DNA from: a virus
IMG/VR virus record: IMGVR_UViG_3300009481_000045
Location: 1-35,376 of that record
DNA: 35,376 bases
Direction: 5' to 3' (one strand)
The notes under the pieces were generated by a model, which saw only the letters and a list, made by a program, of their open reading frames with translations, did not search any database and was not told the origin of the DNA. Below are positions 34,666-35,376 of this stretch, piece by piece. Within the stretch, counting starts at the first letter, position 1, and every line of letters starts with the position of its first letter. Made by a program: the position numbers and the translations under genes.

Positions 34666-34670
34666 CCTCC
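34666..34670 (-). promoter_or_regulatory. Ribosome binding site that decides a start
   Basis: GGAGG on the minus strand, 5 bases before the ATG at 34660. The alternative ATG at 34672 overlaps this site (ATGGAGG) and has no site of its own. Confidence 0.8.
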
Positions 34671-34671
34671 A

Positions 34672-35376
34672 TTATATTGTGAAATTTTGTACGCTTAAAA
34701 AATTACTTAACTTAATTTTAAAGCTTTCAAGTTCAATTACATTTACAGGATTCATACTAGCTGGTCCCGCTCCATTTATATATTGACATTTTGTTACTAT
34801 ATCAATAAGTTCTTCTAACAAGACTTTAAGTGTTTCGCCTTTTACTATAGGTTCATCTTGACTTGGATTTTCTTCATCAACTACACCTAAATAAATTTCT
34901 GGACTATTAATTATAGTTTTATCAGTATTTGATAATATAGTCGTAGCTGTTGTATTTAATACTATACCAGCCGCTGCATCTACTATGAACCTATCAGTGG
35001 TACAAAAGTATTGACTTAATTTTGAAAAACACATAAATTCTTTCTCTCTTGTATTAAATATCAATCTATCAGAATTTAATATTATTTGTTTTCCACTAAA
35101 TGTTTCGGGTGCTTCTACAAATCGCTGGTACAAGATGCTGCTCTCATCACCACTTTCATCTTCACCTGGTGCTGATGCTGGTGTTAATATAATTTCCTCA
35201 TCAGTCATTAAATGAATACTGGTACCATCTTCATTTATATTTTCATCTATTGGGTTATTATAATTCTGGTCACTCAACCAATTTTCATTTATAGTGGATA
35301 GTCGTTGACCAGTCCTAATAATAATATTAGGTGAAGTATAAGCTTCTTCATAATCTTTACCATAACTAAACTTAAT
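34672..35376 (-). CDS. Probable baseplate spike/hub C-terminal part (5' end beyond window)
   Basis: The frame is open from the right edge to the TAA at 34672 (234 codons in the window). A TTG at 35277 could be read as a start, but the frame continues 33 codons further with plausible coding sequence (Y-G-K-D-Y-E-E-A-Y-T-S), so the real start lies outside. The C-terminal half repeats short beta strands (I-I-L-N-S-D-R-L-I-F-N, I-V-D-A-A-A-G-I-V-L-N, T-I-I-N-S-P-E-I-Y-L-G). It then has E-P-I-V-K-G-E-T-L-K-V-L-L-E-E-L. This is the style of a trimeric beta-helical spike such as gp5C/gpV, ending in a helical segment. Its place before the gp25/gp6 genes fits a baseplate hub or spike. It could also be another beta-helical structural protein. 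Confidence 0.65.
   Translation of the reverse strand: MKFSYGKDYEEAYTSPNIIIRTGQRLSTINENWLSDQNYNNPIDENINEDGTSIHLMTDEEIILTPASAPGEDESGDESSILYQRFVEAPETFSGKQIILNSDRLIFNTREKEFMCFSKLSQYFCTTDRFIVDAAAGIVLNTTATTILSNTDKTIINSPEIYLGVVDEENPSQDEPIVKGETLKVLLEELIDIVTKCQYINGAGPASMNPVNVIELESFKIKLSNFLSVQNFTI

Noticed and set aside
35275-35277. TTG as start of the rightmost gene
   Set aside because: The frame is open upstream to the window edge with gene-like sequence, and no Shine-Dalgarno precedes the TTG.

Overview
The window is a stretch of an A+T-rich tailed-phage genome of the T4-like (contractile-tailed) kind, or a provirus of one. The marks are a gp6-like baseplate wedge protein, a gp25-like baseplate protein, a gp47/gp46-type recombination nuclease, a DnaG-type primase, a RuvC-like resolvase, giant tail-fibre proteins with VGIGT-type repeats, and T4-late-like TATAAATA promoter candidates. 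The sequence style resembles marine myoviruses, but nothing here fixes the host. No rRNA, tRNA, insertion sequence, CRISPR array or attachment site was seen, and no stretch over 300 bases lacks a gene.

All genes but one lie on the minus strand, so transcription runs from high to low coordinates. Unit 1 (35376 to 16551) starts with a partial gene for a probable baseplate spike. Next come two small unknown proteins, gp25-like, gp6-like, two baseplate-region proteins of unknown role, a 1425-residue structural protein with an EF-hand-like loop and a LamG-like domain, and three further tail/fibre proteins. The same tightly packed run then continues into a RuvC-like resolvase, a primase and a single-chain Mre11-Rad50-like nuclease. 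It ends at two tandem intrinsic terminators. These terminators lie inside the coding sequence of the only plus-strand gene, a 61-residue ribbon-helix-helix protein.

Unit 2 (16273 to the left edge) holds four consecutive fibre genes of 926, 2024, 2001 and at least 437 residues, with their own T4-late-like promoter candidates. A 13-base sequence, TATAAATAATTTA, occurs identically upstream of the first and third fibre genes.

The most striking observation is at the three fibre-gene junctions. Each upstream protein ends in what looks like the first half of a carbohydrate-binding-type jelly roll (opening N-L-x3-N-x2-F). Each downstream protein begins with what looks like the second half (Q-S-[IV]-T, then I-E-F-S-F-like, closing at I-D-Y-D-D). 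I infer that the fibre is a head-to-tail chain whose joints are split domains completed between neighbouring subunits, with gene order equal to assembly order, as in T4 genes 34 to 37. This is inference from sequence reading and needs structural prediction to confirm.
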